A DNA stretch of 64,000 nt from Ochotona curzoniae (GCF_017591425.1 NW_024465751.1:9300001-9364000); one strand, 5' to 3'; counted from the stretch's first letter, positions 1 to 15,500 are shown. Numbers and translations are program-made. The notes: generated by a model from the sequence alone, not told the origin.

Positions 1-399
1 GCTTACACAAGGTCGCTGAAGAAACCACACATCCAGTTTGTCCGCTTATTCCCACTCAGCCCCTGCCATTGTTAATAGCAGAACCTTTCTCTTTCAAAAG
101 CAGCCCAGTGTGGATGACAAACCGGACACCCCTAGAAGGGCAGGCCCATATCTCCGTCCTTACCAGCTGAATCTCTGGGAGCAAATCTACAAAACTATCA
201 CCTTCTGAGATTCAGGGACATCTGCCGGTTTCATAGATACAGACTTTTGAATCTGCATCTTGGTCAGCTCTCATGGGAGATGGTTGAGCACTGGTGAAAC
301 CACTGTCCTCAACAGTGGGCCACTCTTGCCCAGAGCACTCCCCACCCTGGGCACAGGCAGTAGGGCAGACAGACACCTCTCCCATTTGTCTTCCTTCAG

Positions 400-570
400 G
401 ACCTGGAGGATGTGCTTAAGAGTGAGCTGAGTGGAAACTTCGAGAAGACGGCCCTGGCTCTCCTGGACCGCCCCAGCGAATATGCTGCCCGGCTGCTGAA
501 GAAGGCCATGAAGGGGATGGGCACTGATGAGTCCCGGCTCATCGAGGTCCTATGCACCACCACCAACAAG
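400..570 (+). CDS. ANXA13: ANXA13 exon, start of annexin repeat 2
   Basis: This exon encodes 57 codons in phase 0, from DLEDVLKSELSG to LCTTTNK. It follows the acceptor ttccttcag and precedes the donor gtcaga. It carries the repeat-2 type II calcium loop KGMGTDES. Human has LCTRTNK where this copy has LCTTTNK. The 5' neighbouring exon is not in the window. Confidence 0.95.
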
Positions 571-3500
571 GTCAGACCAGCAAGGTCCGGGACTTGGTCA
601 AAGGGGTGTTAACATCTCCATCAGAAATGGCTGCAGCCTTTCATGCATGGTGACCCCTCTGCATTCTTTTCATGAGGAAGCAAAAGTTTGAGCAGAGATG
701 TATCTGCTTGGCCATTGCAGGAGGGATGTTTCTTCCAGGTTTCTAGAGGTTGGTTTTGTAGCCCTTGCCTCTGGCTTAACAGGATAGATTTTTCCAGAAT
801 AAGTGTGTCAACTCAGCCTTAGCTTTGCTCCACTGTGGTCTTAGCTGCAATTTTAGCTGTCTAGGCAGGAAGCCAGATTTGACTTTACTTCCTTCCATAA
901 CCGGGATTGCAGATCTCACAGTATGAATATTGCAGTTAGTAAGCTAAGTCCACCAGGACCGCTGCCTCACCCTGACTACCTTTGAGCTTAGAGTAGCAGA
1001 AAGAAGATAACCAGGCAATGAGAGGTGGGTAAGGCTTGCAAGTTCCCGTGAATACCCATTCCCATCCCAGGAGCTGCCTACCCAGAGGCCTCAGGGTCCT
1101 TCTGTCATCCCAAGATACCCCCATTCAGAAGCTGAAAACAGCATTTGGCAAGGATCCAGAGGAAGCCCCTTGGTTTGTTCCCAGAAGCCAAGAGCAGCTC
1201 TATGGAAAGTAAATATCCACAAATCACCAAGAAGGCTGCCCTACTTTCTTGCACAGCAATTCAGGACAGGCCAGGGGGGCCCAGCAGGAAACAGAAGTGG
1301 TGGTTGGAGCAGACAGCAAGGAAAGCTGCAACAGAACAGAGATGCTAATGTGGTGTTCATGGTGTTCGGAGCCTCAGGTGCTGGCCTCCCTTGCTTTCTC
1401 TACTCAGCCACTCAGCCAGGTCCCCCCAGCACTGCCACCAGCCAACCGCCAGTGCAAATCATTCTCCTAAACATCCCTAAATTTATCTCCTGCTCAAGAT
1501 AATGCAGGGTCATGCCTCAGAGGAGGGTCAACATAGACCCCAGGGGCAACATGCCATGTTCCCCATTCACTTCTACCCATCTAAGGAGCATCGAGGCCCC
1601 CAGCAGGGAGGTGTGCAGTGCCAGGGGTCATTGCTACCTGTCTTTGTGGAAAAAAAAGTTCATTTTATTATTTTATTTTCTAATCTTATTTAATCGGAGT
1701 TTCTCCCCCAAGCCTGATTTCTTTAAGGCCAACGTTTCCTTCTTCCATGATAATAGAGTGGTGGGTAATGAGAAGAAAAATGGGGAGAGAGCAGGTGCCA
1801 GGTTCAGGCAGCTTTTGGTGGTGACTTGGGAGGAGGGGTAAAGGGAGGAAGTGGCCAGCAGCCCCCTCCCATGGCTGGACCAGCTTGCATTCCCTCCCCA
1901 TCAAAGCAGAGTGGCCCATTCCTCACCTGTTGCCATCTTCCCCCTATTGCTGCCCAGTAACTTGTTTTAACCTGCCATGGGGAAGCACCTACTCTTGCAC
2001 ACAGCCAGCCCCACAGTAACCCCGGGCAGTTCCTGAAGTGGGCCTCTTGGCATAGGCCATCAAAATAAAAAGCAACCTGCCCAGGACACACCCACGAGAG
2101 AAACTCACACTCCTGCACTTAGCAAGTCATCCACTAAAGGAAGTCTTGTTTGAAACAGAGAAATGCTGGAAACAACCCAAGCATTCATCAATAGGAGCTA
2201 GAGAAATCTGGGGCATATTCTAGGGTAGAACATTCGATAACCATTTGATAGGCAACTATCTATATACAAAAGCATGGTTAGAGGTTAAAGGTGTTCATAG
2301 AGAGTGAAAACCCAAGTCCCAGCATGACAGGTGCAGCAGCCCACGAGTGAAACTCATAGCACATTCACAAAGCGCTCATACAGCTTTCCAGTAGCACAGA
2401 TGCACACATGCAAATGCAAAGAAAAACACTTGCACAGGTCCATGCACTGAACTTCTAACCTGGCCGTATGGTGGAGAAGAGGGAAAGACAGAGCCAGTGG
2501 GTAGTGGAGGACAGTGTTAGCTCAGCTATAATATTTTTACTTTTAAACTTGTAATTCAAATAATAATGGTGTGCCTTTATGGAGTAGAGTGGGGATGCTT
2601 CCACACATATATATCGCGTGTGATGGTCAAATTTGGATAATGAATGTATTCATCACATCAAATGCTTGCCATTTCTTTGTGGTGAGAACATTCTTTTCTA
2701 GCCATGTTGCAGCCATACATTTCTTGCTAGCCATATTCACCCTACCATGCACTAGAGCATCATAACTTTGGTATCAGTAACCCTAATCCCATTGTCCAAC
2801 CACTCCTCCTTTCACCCTCCTCCACATCTTCCCCTGTGCAACAACAGCGTTTCATCCTTTTTCATGACTGAGCAGTATTCCACATAGCACACATCCTCCA
2901 CATTTTCCTTATCCATTTGTCTGCCCATGGACTCACAGGTTAGGTCCATATTTGATGAGAAGGTATCCAGACATTATGCATGAACTTGCAGAGAGAGGGT
3001 CCCCTCACAGCCAGACACTGCTCCGGCCACTCAAGCTGGCAACAGGAAAGACCATTCTAAGAGGAGGTCCCAAGAGCACCCTCTGTTTTTTATGTCTTGT
3101 CAATGAACCTGACTTTGGAGTGTTGATTTCTTTTTTTCCTTCCCTAGGAGATCATTGCTATCAAAGAAGCCTACCAAAGGTGTAAGTGACCTTTTGTGCT
3201 GACTTGCAATAAAGTTGGTCCCTTAAAAACTATTTAGTGGGAAACTAAATCATCTGCTTTCTCCCCTTCCTTTTCTCTTTCTCAAAAGTATTCGACAAGA
3301 GCCTTGAATCGGATGTCAAGGGCGATACAAGTGGAAATCTACAAAGAATTTTGGTGTCCTTGCTACAGGTAAGAGTAGAAGAGGTCTTGCCTACTTTATG
3401 GTTTGGACAAGACTCCTGGTAACATGGCACCACAATGAAAAAGACAAAGCCCACGAGCATTCCCTTCTCTAGTTGAAAGTGTTGTTGGGGACACCTCAAG

Positions 3501-6500
3501 TCTGGCTCCATCAGCAGCCCACTGGGACTAAAATTACGAGGCGTGGATTTCTCCTGAAACAGCAATCTATCTTGTCCCATAAAGGACACTGCATCTTGGC
3601 ATCCATGGATTAACTCATTCTGCCAAGAAGAAGTCTTAGACCTTGAGAAAAAGGTCACCTACCCAGGCTGACACAGCCGGTAATGCACAGCCAACAAGCC
3701 GCCATGGGACCAGGTGTCCGCATGCAGGGCTGTCTTCACAGCACAGCTCTGAGCTTGCTTCCAGGAGTCAGCCAAGGCTAGGCCTGTAGGAACTGCATCC
3801 AGGGAGTTGGCCAGCAGAGCTTTCAGAATGGACCCTGTGAGCATGCAGCCTCTCCAGGGCTCTCAGACACAGTGCCTTCTGTCTTCACAGGGACATACCT
3901 GCTATCTTCAACAAGCTGAGCTTTCACTGTTCCCAGAGGCTATGGGGCTGAGTGCAGAGAACAAAGACCTAAATGTTCTCTCTTGCTGCACAACAAGGTT
4001 ACCACACCCTTAGCAGCTCAAAGCAACCCAGCTCCAGCATCCCACAGTTGCTGTAGGTCAAGTCTAGTATGGGTCCCTAAAGTCCTTCTCTTGGGGTTTT
4101 AGACTGGCCAGAATCAAAGTGTCGATAGGACAGCTATCTTATCCACCCATCAGTCGTCTCCTTGTGGTTATGAACTTGGCTGCCTCTGTTTTCTCACAAA
4201 CTGCCAGTTATCACCCTTGGCTCCAGAGGGTGCCCACAGATCCCTGCCACAGAACCCCTACTGTGGACCCCAGCCCAGTACAAGCTCATCTCTCTGACTG
4301 TTTTCACCTCTGATCTTTTAAAAGCTCACCTATAGGGCCTGGAGCGATAGCGTAGTGGTTAAGGTCCTCACCTTACACGCCCAGGATCCCATATGGAGGC
4401 CAGTTCCATCCCAGCAGCCTCGCTTCCCATCCAGCTCCCTGCTTGTGACCTGGGAAAGCAGCAGAGGACGGCCCAAAGCCTTGGGACCCTGCGCCCATGT
4501 GGGAGACCCGGAAAAAGCTCCAGGCTACTAGCTTCAGATTGGCTCAGCTCCAGCCATTGCAGCCACTTGGGGAGTAAACCATCAGATGGAAGATCTTCCT
4601 CTCTGTCTCTCCTCCTCTCTGTATATCTGACTTTCCAATAAAAATAAAGAAATCTTTAAAAAAAAAAAAAAGCTCACCTATATAGGTAACCTTCCCCTAT
4701 CCTAGAGAAATCTCCCTTTTGAGGCACTCGGCTGATGAGGGACATGAATGACATCTAGAAAAAAAAATCCCTCGCCATCATGGAAATTCTAGAAAACTCT
4801 AGAGAGTCTGGCACTTGGGCTCAGTTGGCTAATCCTCCCCCTTCAAGTGCCAGATCCCATATGGGCAGTTAGTGTCCTAGCTGCTCCACTTGCCATCCAG
4901 CTCCCTGGGAAAGCAGTAGAGTATGGCCCAAAGTCTTGGGACCCTGCACCCACTAGGGAGACCCAGAAGAAGCTCCTAGCTCCAGATTGGTTCAGTTCTG
5001 GCCGTTGCAGCCACTTAGGAAGTGAACCAGTGGATGGAAGATCTTTCTGTCTCTCCTCTCTGTAAATCTGCCTTTCCAATAAAAATAAATAAATCTTTTT
5101 TTAAAAAAGAAAAATATCTGAAAAAATCTCCCATAATCATGGGAGAGGGACCACTCTCCACATTTGCTGGCCCCACCCACCCTCCATGGGTCACTGGCAC
5201 TCATTACACACTGCTGCCTATCAAATAGGCTCATGTTAGACCTTCACGATTTTTCATGACCAGCTCTTAGGGCTGGAGATGGGGAATGGTGACATTTGAT
5301 AGTTTGGAAGAAAGGCTATATCTTTCCTAATAGACTGGGTGGCTGTCAGCCTGCTCAGAGGTCAGGGAGTTGTCACGGAAGCTACGCTGTTTGCCAGTTT
5401 CGACCAGGAGATGGCAGCAAAGAGCAGCCTTGGAGACCTTGGCCAAGCTGCCTGGACTATGGGTTTTTCTTTTTGTTTTCTGTGGTCAAGAAAGAACTCA
5501 AGTCAATAACAATGTGCTGATTTGTCTAGGCTAACCGTGATGAAGGAGATACTGTGGACAAGGAACTGGCAGCCAAGGATGCCAAAGAGCTGTATGACGT
5601 AAGCATGCCAACGTGCCAGGCTCCCTGCATGCTGGGGGTTTAATTTATTGACCTTATTGCCAACCAATGTTTCTTTATTTCATGTAAATGGAGTGACTGG
5701 GACTTAAGTGTGAGCTTTACAAAACAAATATAGGCTTAGCTCCTTATTGGTCATATGTGAAGAACTGCTCCTATTTTTATTCAATAAGCTAACCTCTGAA
5801 ATCCACTTAGGGGTCCAGGGAAGGTATACATAATATATGTATTTTTTAAGTGTATAAATATGTACTTGTGGGTTAGAAGCTGAATGTGCTGAGTCAGTCC
5901 TTGTACTTGTGGTTAGTGCATTGCTTAGCAGTCCCTGTAAAGGAGGCCTGGTCCTTGCCCCAGATATTTGGTCTTTTCACAAAAAAAAACCTTTTTCTAT
6001 AATGTTTCTATCTACTCCCAAGGCAGGGGAAGGCCGCTGGGGCACTGATGAGCTTGCCTTCAACGAGGTCCTGGCCAAGAGGAACTACAGGCAGCTGCGA
6101 GCCACCTTCCAAGCTTACCAGGCGGTAAGTAACCGTGCGAGCTTGCTCTGAGACTGTTGTGTCCCAGGAAAGCCTAGAGCTGGGGTATAGCACTGAAGCT
6201 CTCTTTGTAACCCAAGGAAAAGCTCATGTTTGTCCCTTCCCAGGAACACCCGAAAATGTCAGGAAACACTCAGGAGTTGTTGCAACGTGGGGGAGGGGAC
6301 ACAGCCACACCTCCTCCAGCGCCCTCAACAAAGAGGTGGCCAGCCCCACATGCAGTGCCCTGGCTGGTGGCAGATGCTAGGGAAACAGAAATGGGTCGTG
6401 TTTAGGATCAAACTCCCAAGCCAGAGGATACAGGTGCAAATTCCGATTCCACCGTCATCATCAAGAGACCAAAACCTCTCTGTCCTTTTATGCAATATAG

Positions 6501-9500
6501 GAGCCTTGAACCTCATTATGACACCCTCGAGACTTCTGTGCATAATTCAGTAAGATAACGGTGCCTAACAGTGCCTGGTGGTGCTAAGAATATCCCTTCC
6601 TTCTTATCCTTGCTAGCCTTCCCATTTACAGCTGGGCTAATGGCCCTACTGTTCCCAAGACAGAAACCCACTCCTGGGAAGATGCATGCAGAGCAGTCGT
6701 ATAATCTCATCACCATCATCGCTTGACACCAACAAGATAGGTTAGTCATGTCAAGGCCCTGGGCAGGAAACCCTTCCCCAAAAAGCAGTCTGCATGGAGA
6801 GAAAAAGAAGCCTTTAGAGGAATAGCATATCTGTTTCCCTTCCCATTTTATCTTTGTAGAAAGTTTGTACCTGTTCAAAGTACTTCTAGGCCCTGTGTCT
6901 CATTTCGGCTGCATGCCAGTGTAGGAACTGCAGTCGAAGCTGAGCAGCCAGCTCGCTGCACAGCTGTGGGACTAGCCGAGTCGGCTGAGCAGGGAACCAT
7001 CTGCAACTTATCAGGACCACACAGCAAGTCGGTAGCAGGGAGCAGATGAGAACTCCAAGCCTCCCCAGCTGGAGCATCTACGTCGGCTGGAGCTGGCCAC
7101 CCCTCACTCAAAATAGCAGTTCCTGTGTGGTGCCAGCAGATAAAAAGACAAGGAAGCTTTGGAATGTTAGCCTTATTGTATATAAGCCATGAGGACTCTC
7201 AGCTTTCAAATCATGCCCAGAATTGTGATCAAAAGCAGCTGGAACTCTAAATCTGCTGGTCTCTGTATCTAAGGGTCTGGGTGACCTCTCAGCTGGAAGA
7301 CCCCTCCATGACCCAGGTTGTCTTTGCCCATGATGGGACCACAGTTTCTGAGGATGGCTGTTACTATAGGGATGCACATGTGTATGTGTGTGTGTGTGTG
7401 TGCACGCACCTGCAGAGTCCCTACTGCATGCCAGGAAACACTGACTATGTCGCTGTCTCCAAACGTCCTGAAGTAGCAGCCTCAGTGTTCCAGAATATGG
7501 AGTAAAAATGAGAACTCCCGGTCCCGACTTGGGACCTTCTGAGTCACATTCCCCAGAATGGGTCCAGGGTTTTCCCATCTGTACGTTTTTCCACCTTCCA
7601 TGTGATTCTGAGGCAGGCTGCCAGGGGGTCATCAGCAGTAGATTACTAATTGTATGAACCTGGGAAGTTATATCTGTGCCTTAGTTTTCCCAGTTGTAAA
7701 GAAGGCTAGTAGTGCTACTTATTTCACAGAACTAGTAAGGATTAAAAGAACAAACAGAAGACCTTAGATAGTACCTGGCCTGCAGAAGGAACTCAATAAA
7801 CTAGCAATTGTTCAGTCTTGCTAAGGGGACCAAGAATGGACAAGTCAGAGCAGAACTCAAATGGATCCTAAATCCACAGCTTTGATGATTCCTATGCGAA
7901 ACCAGCTCTACATTCTGCCTTGTTCATCTAATCCAAAGCTTTGCTCCAATGTGGGTCCTCTTCACCTTCCATGCTTTCAGCGTTGACTTTGCTTTGGGTC
8001 TCAGGCTCTGGAAGCTTGCAGATGACCTCTGACCAGAAGCACAAATATGTGATTGTGAGGCCACTTTGTGCTGTGGCAGAACCTGTCTCGGCATCAAATC
8101 AGATTTTTACCTTTGACACAGAAACTTGAGGTTTTGACCTTTGTTTTCCCCCTTAGCCCAAGTCTTACCTTCTGATGCTCCCTGCAGTCTCAGCTGAAAC
8201 AAGAAAATCCTTCACAAACAACCACATTATGACATCCCCCCCACTTGACCAGCTACAGAAGACTTGCACAAGTTAAAGCCAAAGTCAAGTCCCCAGGCAG
8301 GGCTCGCTGAGCGGCAGATGCCTACACTCACAGCCATGCTTTGCTGCCTCACCACTCACACCCTTCCTGGAGGTCTCCTAAAGCCCTAGCAGAACCCTGA
8401 GCCCTTAAACCAACACCATCAACACCACAATGCACAGGGCTCCGGGTCTGGCATGCTGTCAGTTTTGGGGAATGGATTTCAGAAGGAAGATGTAGCTCCT
8501 TTAGTCTTCCAGTGATTCCCTTAGGGCACTGCTGCCTGCTTCACTTTGACATGTCCCTGGAGCCCTCCCTCAGCAGGTATTTTTGTATTGAATTTAGAAA
8601 CCCTGATTCTGCTCTGAGCACTCCCTAGGTTCCTATAGCCAACAAAGGAGAGGGCCCCATGGCCTGGGCAGCTGTTTTTGGATTCTATGTATTCCATGGA
8701 GCTCACAGAGAGCCATGGGAGCCACCAGGAGAAGGGCAGGGAGAGAAGGTGGGGAGTACCATCTTGCTGCCTTGTGTGCATAGTGTCTCCTGAAGTTGTG
8801 CAAGGAAGAGACCCTGCAAGGACAGAAACGAGGCAGCATTTCTGCTTGGGAATAAGTGAGGTTAAGGGGCCACCTCCCCTTCTTCAGAATAACCCTGCTT
8901 TTGTCTGTTGGGTAGGGTGAAGTTCTATGGAAAACAAAACTACTGTTCTGTCTGGTATTACCAAAAGAAGCACAAAGGGGTTTCATGGAAGGAGCTTATT
9001 TTTTTAAGCAAGCACAGACCCAGGTAGCCAAAGGGGCCTCTTGCAAGGCAATCTTATCCACAGAACTAGAACCTGGTCCCAGGGGAAGTCACCTAGCCCC
9101 TTCCAAATTACCAGCCCCCACCAGCAGACCCAAGAAAGGCTGTGGGCAGCTGAAACATGGGACTCAGCCCTGCCTCTCCTTCTCATTTGGTCTCGAACGC
9201 CAAACAATAACGGGAAGACTAAAGAAGAGAACACACCAACTAGGCACCCTCATCCCAGCCCACGCATTCTGCTTGCATCATAAAGAATATCTTGTTTACC
9301 TGTATGTTTCACGATAAGCTACATAAATTCCTCTGCTTGGTCCACAAAGGCCCTCATTATTTATAGAACTGAATGTGTCATTTCCTCCGCAGATCACTTC
9401 TAAGAAGGTTTCAGCCTTTCTGATGCTTCACTGAAATTCCCCCACCCTAGCAAAGCACTCTTCTTTCTCTCTATTTGTCTGCCCTGAGTGTGGCCCAGGC

Positions 9501-12500
9501 AGTATTTGTGTTAAGGATAAGTCACAATTTACTGTAACGTCAGTTTCTGTAAATATTTGGAAAGAAACCCAATGCGTAATGCTGTGCAGGGCAGTATGTG
9601 AATCGGTGGCAAATCAGGGCCCGTTCACAATTCACCCAGAGAGAAGGGAAGTGTGCTATGATGAGCTCAGCCCCATGGGCTCCCAGCCCCTGCAGCCTCA
9701 CCCTCTCAGGGACACTTGATCAAGTCCTTGCCTTGAACCTCACAGCTTCTTCCTGCTGCACCCAAACTGTACGTGACCAGGTGCCTGGGCCCAAGACAAG
9801 GGAGATGAGGAAGGCACAATTGGATTGTCATATTCAGGGGTTCTCAGGATACTGGAACCGTGGAAAGGATTTAAAAAGCACCTTGAAAACTAAAGTCCTA
9901 TATGAATTTAAAGAATTACTGCTACAGCATCAATTAATTGCTCTACTAATTGCTGGTTTTATCATTTAGGAAACTGAGGCCAAGGATATGGCAGTAACCA
10001 GGGTCCAATCTGAATCCACAGGGCCATTGCTGTAGCATAGCAAGTTAAATCAACACCTACAGTGCTGACATTCCATATGGGCACCAATTCAAGTCCTGGT
10101 TGCTCCATTTAAATCCAGCCCCCTGCTAAGGTTCCTGGGAAAGCAGTGGAAGATGGTTCAAGTACTTGGGCCCCTGGTCCCATGGTGAGAAAGCTGGAAG
10201 AAGCTCTGGGCTCCTGGCTTTACTCTGGCCCAGTCCCAGATGTTGCAGCCATTTGGGGAATGAGCCAGTGGGTAAAAGATCCCCTCCCTCTCTCTTTCTC
10301 TCTCTGTGTATCTCTGCCTTACCAGGAAAAAAAAAAAAAAAAAAAGCGAAAACCTGGACCTACTGCTGGAACAACAAGAGCTTCCTCTAAAATCAGGAGC
10401 AACCTCAGCAGCCCCCACGAGGCTGGAGGAAGGCTAGGAGCTCCTTAACACACCAGGGGAACAATCCTGGGGTGCCAAGGCCAAATGCAAATCCTGGAAT
10501 AATGGTGGGACTTTGGTTCTCTCTCCAGCTCAACGGCAAAGACATGGAAGCAGTCATTGAGGCAGAGACGTCTGGAGATCTGAAAAAGGCCTATTTAACC
10601 ATCGGTAAAGTACAGCCAGGAAAGCCTCAGTTTGGAGTCGGGCACTCTGGAACAGTCTAGGTGGCAGAGGACTGCACGCAGGAGGATGTCACAGAATAGT
10701 GTGGGGAATGTTGCACTTAAACAAACCTGGGCAAGGGACACCGTGAAGGTGATGCAGCCACATCGAGGCATAGTAGGTACCATGGGGAGGCAATGCCCAA
10801 AGAGGAGCAAGAGGCCTGGGTCTGAACCCTCCGTCAGCCAGTAATTGGGTGCTGGCTTTGTCCCAGCAGCACCTGCCATCTTGAACCAGCCAGCTCTCTC
10901 CTTTGAAGGGTGACTTCCCCACAGAGATTTGACTGTGAGCAGCTACAGCAGTCAAGCCTCGATCCTGCAGAGAGCATGCAGGTGGTATCCCACAGTATTC
11001 GCAATTATTCCATCGAGGTAGCCGTCCCTTGAGATCATCTGTAGACCTCCCAGGACATTCCCTTAGGCTCAGCTGACAGGGCAGCTCACGGGACACACAT
11101 ACCAGAGCACCTTTATTTAGGACCCAAGTGTTTGCACATGCCCAGTAGCTTCAGGGTTTCTTTTTGCATTCAGTTCCCTTGGACATGTGTAAAGAATGAG
11201 TATGTTTCAACAGCAAGTGAAGGAACACTAGATCTTGGAGAGTGCTCAAGCAAATTCCAGGACCTTCTTTCCAGGTGTTGCCCAAAGGCAGGAAATAGCA
11301 GAGAGATGGGCCCGGGAGCACACTGGGCAAGACTCCTTTGTCTTTCTGCATGCCCTGGAAGGAGGCACATTGTCTATTGTCCACCTTCCCATGGCAAGGA
11401 GTTCAGGGCACCATCCCAAATGGCACAAGACATGGAAAGACTTCTCAGAAGAAGAGGAAGCACCAAACAAGCAGCTCTGGAAGCTGAAGAATGCGCTGCA
11501 GGTGCCAAACACTTTTGTTTGGCTGTTTGAAGGTTTGAGGTTTTTTTAGAACAATGTCAGCAATCGGGTTTTTTTTTTTTTTTTTGTCCTTGCTCATTTT
11601 GCACTTAAATTAGCAAGACCTCTGCTGTGATGGATGGAGGGATCCCAGACACCCCTTGTGTCATTCACACCCATCCTAGATGCACTTGAACCCTCAGCTG
11701 GGCAACTGTCCCTAACCTTCTGAGTGGGCAAGGCATCTCTAAGCAGATGGAGGGCACTGCTTCTGAGGCACCAAACCCTTGCCACCCTCAAAGAACTGAG
11801 AATGAGGAAAACACAGGAGGGCAGCCAAATATGACAACACAGCAGTCTAGGCATGTAACATCCAACTGGCACCTGCTGGAATCAGGGAGCATCTGGGAAG
11901 TGTGAGGGTCAGAGATGAGTAAGACCCCCTCCTCTCAAAGAGCTAAATACCCACAGTGGATACATGCAAGCCAACAGGTTAGGCTATGGTAAAAATCAAA
12001 AACAAACAAAAAAGAGCAAGGAGTTTACAGAGGAAGAAAAAACTGAGTCCCTAGAGATGGGCCTGTGACCTGCAGGAGCTGCTGGACTTCCTGGTAGCAA
12101 AAGTGGAGGTGATTAGAAAAGGCCTTGGAAATAAACCACACAGATAAGGCAACCTGACTTCACAGCCGGGTCATGCGTTTACCTCCCTGCCGGTTCCCAC
12201 GCAACCAGGTCAGGAAGACCCAACATAGGGCAGACATCTACACAAGAAAGTACTGAGATCAAATGGCTCCTGCCACCTACAGCCTCTGGGGCCACGCTCT
12301 CCACTGGGGACCCTGGACCCTAACCCCAACCTTAACCCCATCCAACTCACCTGACACAGTACAGGTTTCTGGGGCTCCACTCCAAGTTATCTGTTGAGAG
12401 CCTCCGGCCCACGCGTCACAAGTTCCTCTCCACAAGCTCCTGAGTCTGAGGGCCCCCACCCAGAGACCAGGAGGAGCAGGGAGAGTCCCAGCACAGCAGC

Positions 12501-15500
12501 TAGCTGCCCCTCTTCTTCTCTCCAGGAACAGCTTCACTGCACATCTCCCCGGCTCTCCTTGCCCAAAGTTGGCGAGATCCTAGCTGCTGCTGCCGCCTCT
12601 AATCATAGGCATTGGGCCCCAGTTAGATACTTACATACAGTAAGAAAGTTGGGGCTCCTTCCCTAGAGAAGGGATGTCTAGGGAGAGAGTGCCAGGGAGT
12701 TGAGGCATGCATGAACCAGGCAGACAATGCTGCCAGCTCTTGTCACTACAGCAGGGGGAGGACCTGCAGGAAAACCTTGTGGCGGCCACCAGGTCAGATT
12801 CTCTAGAAACCGCAGGTCAGATTCTCTAGGGACCGCAGCGAGTCCCACAGTGATACCCATGTTCTCCTCTACATCACCAAGTAATCCAGCACCTTTTAGA
12901 TATGGAAGCCAGACATCTGGACCTGGGCTTCACTTTGTCATTGAAATTCTGGTGATCGCCACATGGCCAACCCTATACCCTGCCTCCCTAACCCTGCTCC
13001 TCATCCTTGTTCATAAGCACCCCTCAAACAGCCCTAGAAAACAAGGACCCAGTGACAGGACACATTGGGGTTGCACATTTGCGCTTATGCTAAGTGGACT
13101 GCTCATCTTAATCACACTACCTGAAGCCATTCTAGTGTTACAGCCTACAGAGCAAATGACTCATTGCCCCTCAGTGCTTGGGATCAGGGGCCCAGAAGAG
13201 CTCGAGGGATGGGATAGCACTGATGAGTTTTTACAATTTGTGAATAACCTACAATCTTTACCCTTTCTTCGCAAACCCTCTCTTTTTCTTGGAAGGTAGA
13301 GACAGAAACATAGAAATTTCCTGTATGCTGCCTCATGCCCCCAACAGCAGGAGCCAGGCCAAGCTGAAACCAGGAGTTGGGAACTCAATTCAGGTTTCCC
13401 AAATGGGTGGCAGTGGTACAACCATTTGAGCCTTTACCTGCTGCCTCCCAGGGTGTGCTAGCAGGAAATTGAAATTAGGAGTGCAGCCAGGAGCTAAAGC
13501 CAGCATCTTGATACAGATGTAAGCATCTCCAGGAGGGTTCAACCACCATGTCAACTGTCTACCACCAAGTGCTTTATACAGAATGTAATGCACTATTGTG
13601 ATCTACAGCCACCCTAGGCAGTGTGGGACATCAGAATGTATTCTATAGGATTGTGATTTTATATCCATTATCCATCCTCTTCCCCCTTCCCAAACACCAG
13701 CCAGCATAAATTTTTTTTCTGATGTTTACATAATTGATCAGGGTGGGAAGAACTGAGGGTATCTTCTTCCTGTATCTGGGGGAAAGTGGGAGATAAGGGG
13801 AGAAGCTATACCCAGACTCCCAACCACCCCAGTACTCAGGGGTGGGAAATGGCCACCCGATATCAACCCAGGGACCCCGATGTGGCTCATGCTCTGAGGG
13901 TTCTTTCCAAATGGTTTCAATTCTAAAATGCCGTCAATCTCGCTGATCCAAAGATTAGGAACCCCTTCCAATGTCCATTGGTTGACCTAGTTGACCTTAA
14001 GAGTCTCATTTCACCCAGATGATTACTGTCATTGTTTGGCTGGGGTAGTTTTCTAATTTGTTCCATCCTTCCTCTGCTATGGTACCAGATGTCCTCTGCA
14101 GTGGGCTGCCATATCCGTCATGTGCATTTGGGCCAGCCATCCACCTCTCTATCTTAGCCACTGAGGAGACCCAGTTCTGACACATGCACTCCACGATCAG
14201 ATCACCAATCCTGGCATGAGATCCCCTGCACATCCTCATGTATGATATCCCCAGGCCCCTGCACACACAAAATCCCTACAAGTGTGTCACCAGGTGGCCA
14301 GTGAATTTACCCCGGGACCATTGATATCCCAGGCCACCCTACCCAGGCCCCGCCAGACACTCCACTCCTGAGGCTCATGGACCTGGCACCCACTGCTCCA
14401 GCAGGCCCAAGGACCCAGGTCAGGCAGCCTGGACCCCATTGGACCCCCACCTGGGGGCTTACAGACCCAGTACCCACCACATAGGCAGGCCCCAAGGACA
14501 TGGGCCACAGCCACCACTATTCTAAATTCAGATCCAGTTTCTTTACTTTTCACTTATGAGAGAGGCTGTGTGGTCTCTTGTCTTACCCAGAAGGGTGTTG
14601 GGGACATCCCAACACCAGCTGATGGATAGAAAGCACACTTGATTAATTCCTGGGTAGATCCTAGCAGTGGGCAAGGAGAGAGCCAGAAAATATCATGTGG
14701 CAGCATCCCAGGAAGGTGAACTTGAGAAAGGTTCAAACATGACACCCAGCCCCCCGACATCACTCCCTGGGAGGATCGTGGGGAACCCACCGGGAAAAGA
14801 CTTAGTACTGAGAATGAGATAGGGTCAGGGAGATCCAGGGAGGACCAAGGAGGACCAGGGAGGACCAGGGAGGGAAGGGAGAGTGCACCCTCCCCTAGGG
14901 GGTCTCCCAGACCTCACCCCACAGCAGCATGCAATAGGCCCTTCCTCATCTGACAAGGTAGTCAGCCCTAAGAGCAACCTGGGCACTACCTCAACAGTGC
15001 CATCCTTCGGAGGGACCCACATTCTCATCATCTCTTCTCCTTTGTCCTGCCCAGTGAGGTGTGCCCAGGACCGCGAGGGCTATTTTGCTGAGCGTCTGTA
15101 CAAATCCATGAAGGGTGCAGGGACCGACGAGGATACTCTGATTGCCATCCTTGTGACCAGAGCCGAGGTAAGACTCCCTCACCTCCTCCTTCCCTCCCCC
15201 CACCCCCACTCACAGCATAGTGTTCTTCAAGACTGATCGACCAACTGACTTAAGAGACAGAGTTTCGGAGAAAGGAGAGAAACCAGGAACCAAAAGCTAC
15301 ATCCTGGTTTCCCCCATCGTGTCAAGGGCCCAAGTGCAGCTGCCTTTCCAGGTGCATGAGCAAGGAGCTAGATTGGGAGTGGAGCAATCAGGACTCAAAC
15401 TGGTGCTCCAATATGGGCTGCTGGTATCACAGGCAGCAGTCTAGCCCAGCCCACTGCACCACAACACAAACCCCAACAGAACGTTTTCCTCAAGGGCCTC

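Noticed and set aside
12300..12345. Telomere-like CCCTAACCCC words
   Set aside because: Only two or three imperfect units are present, too few for an interstitial telomeric tract.
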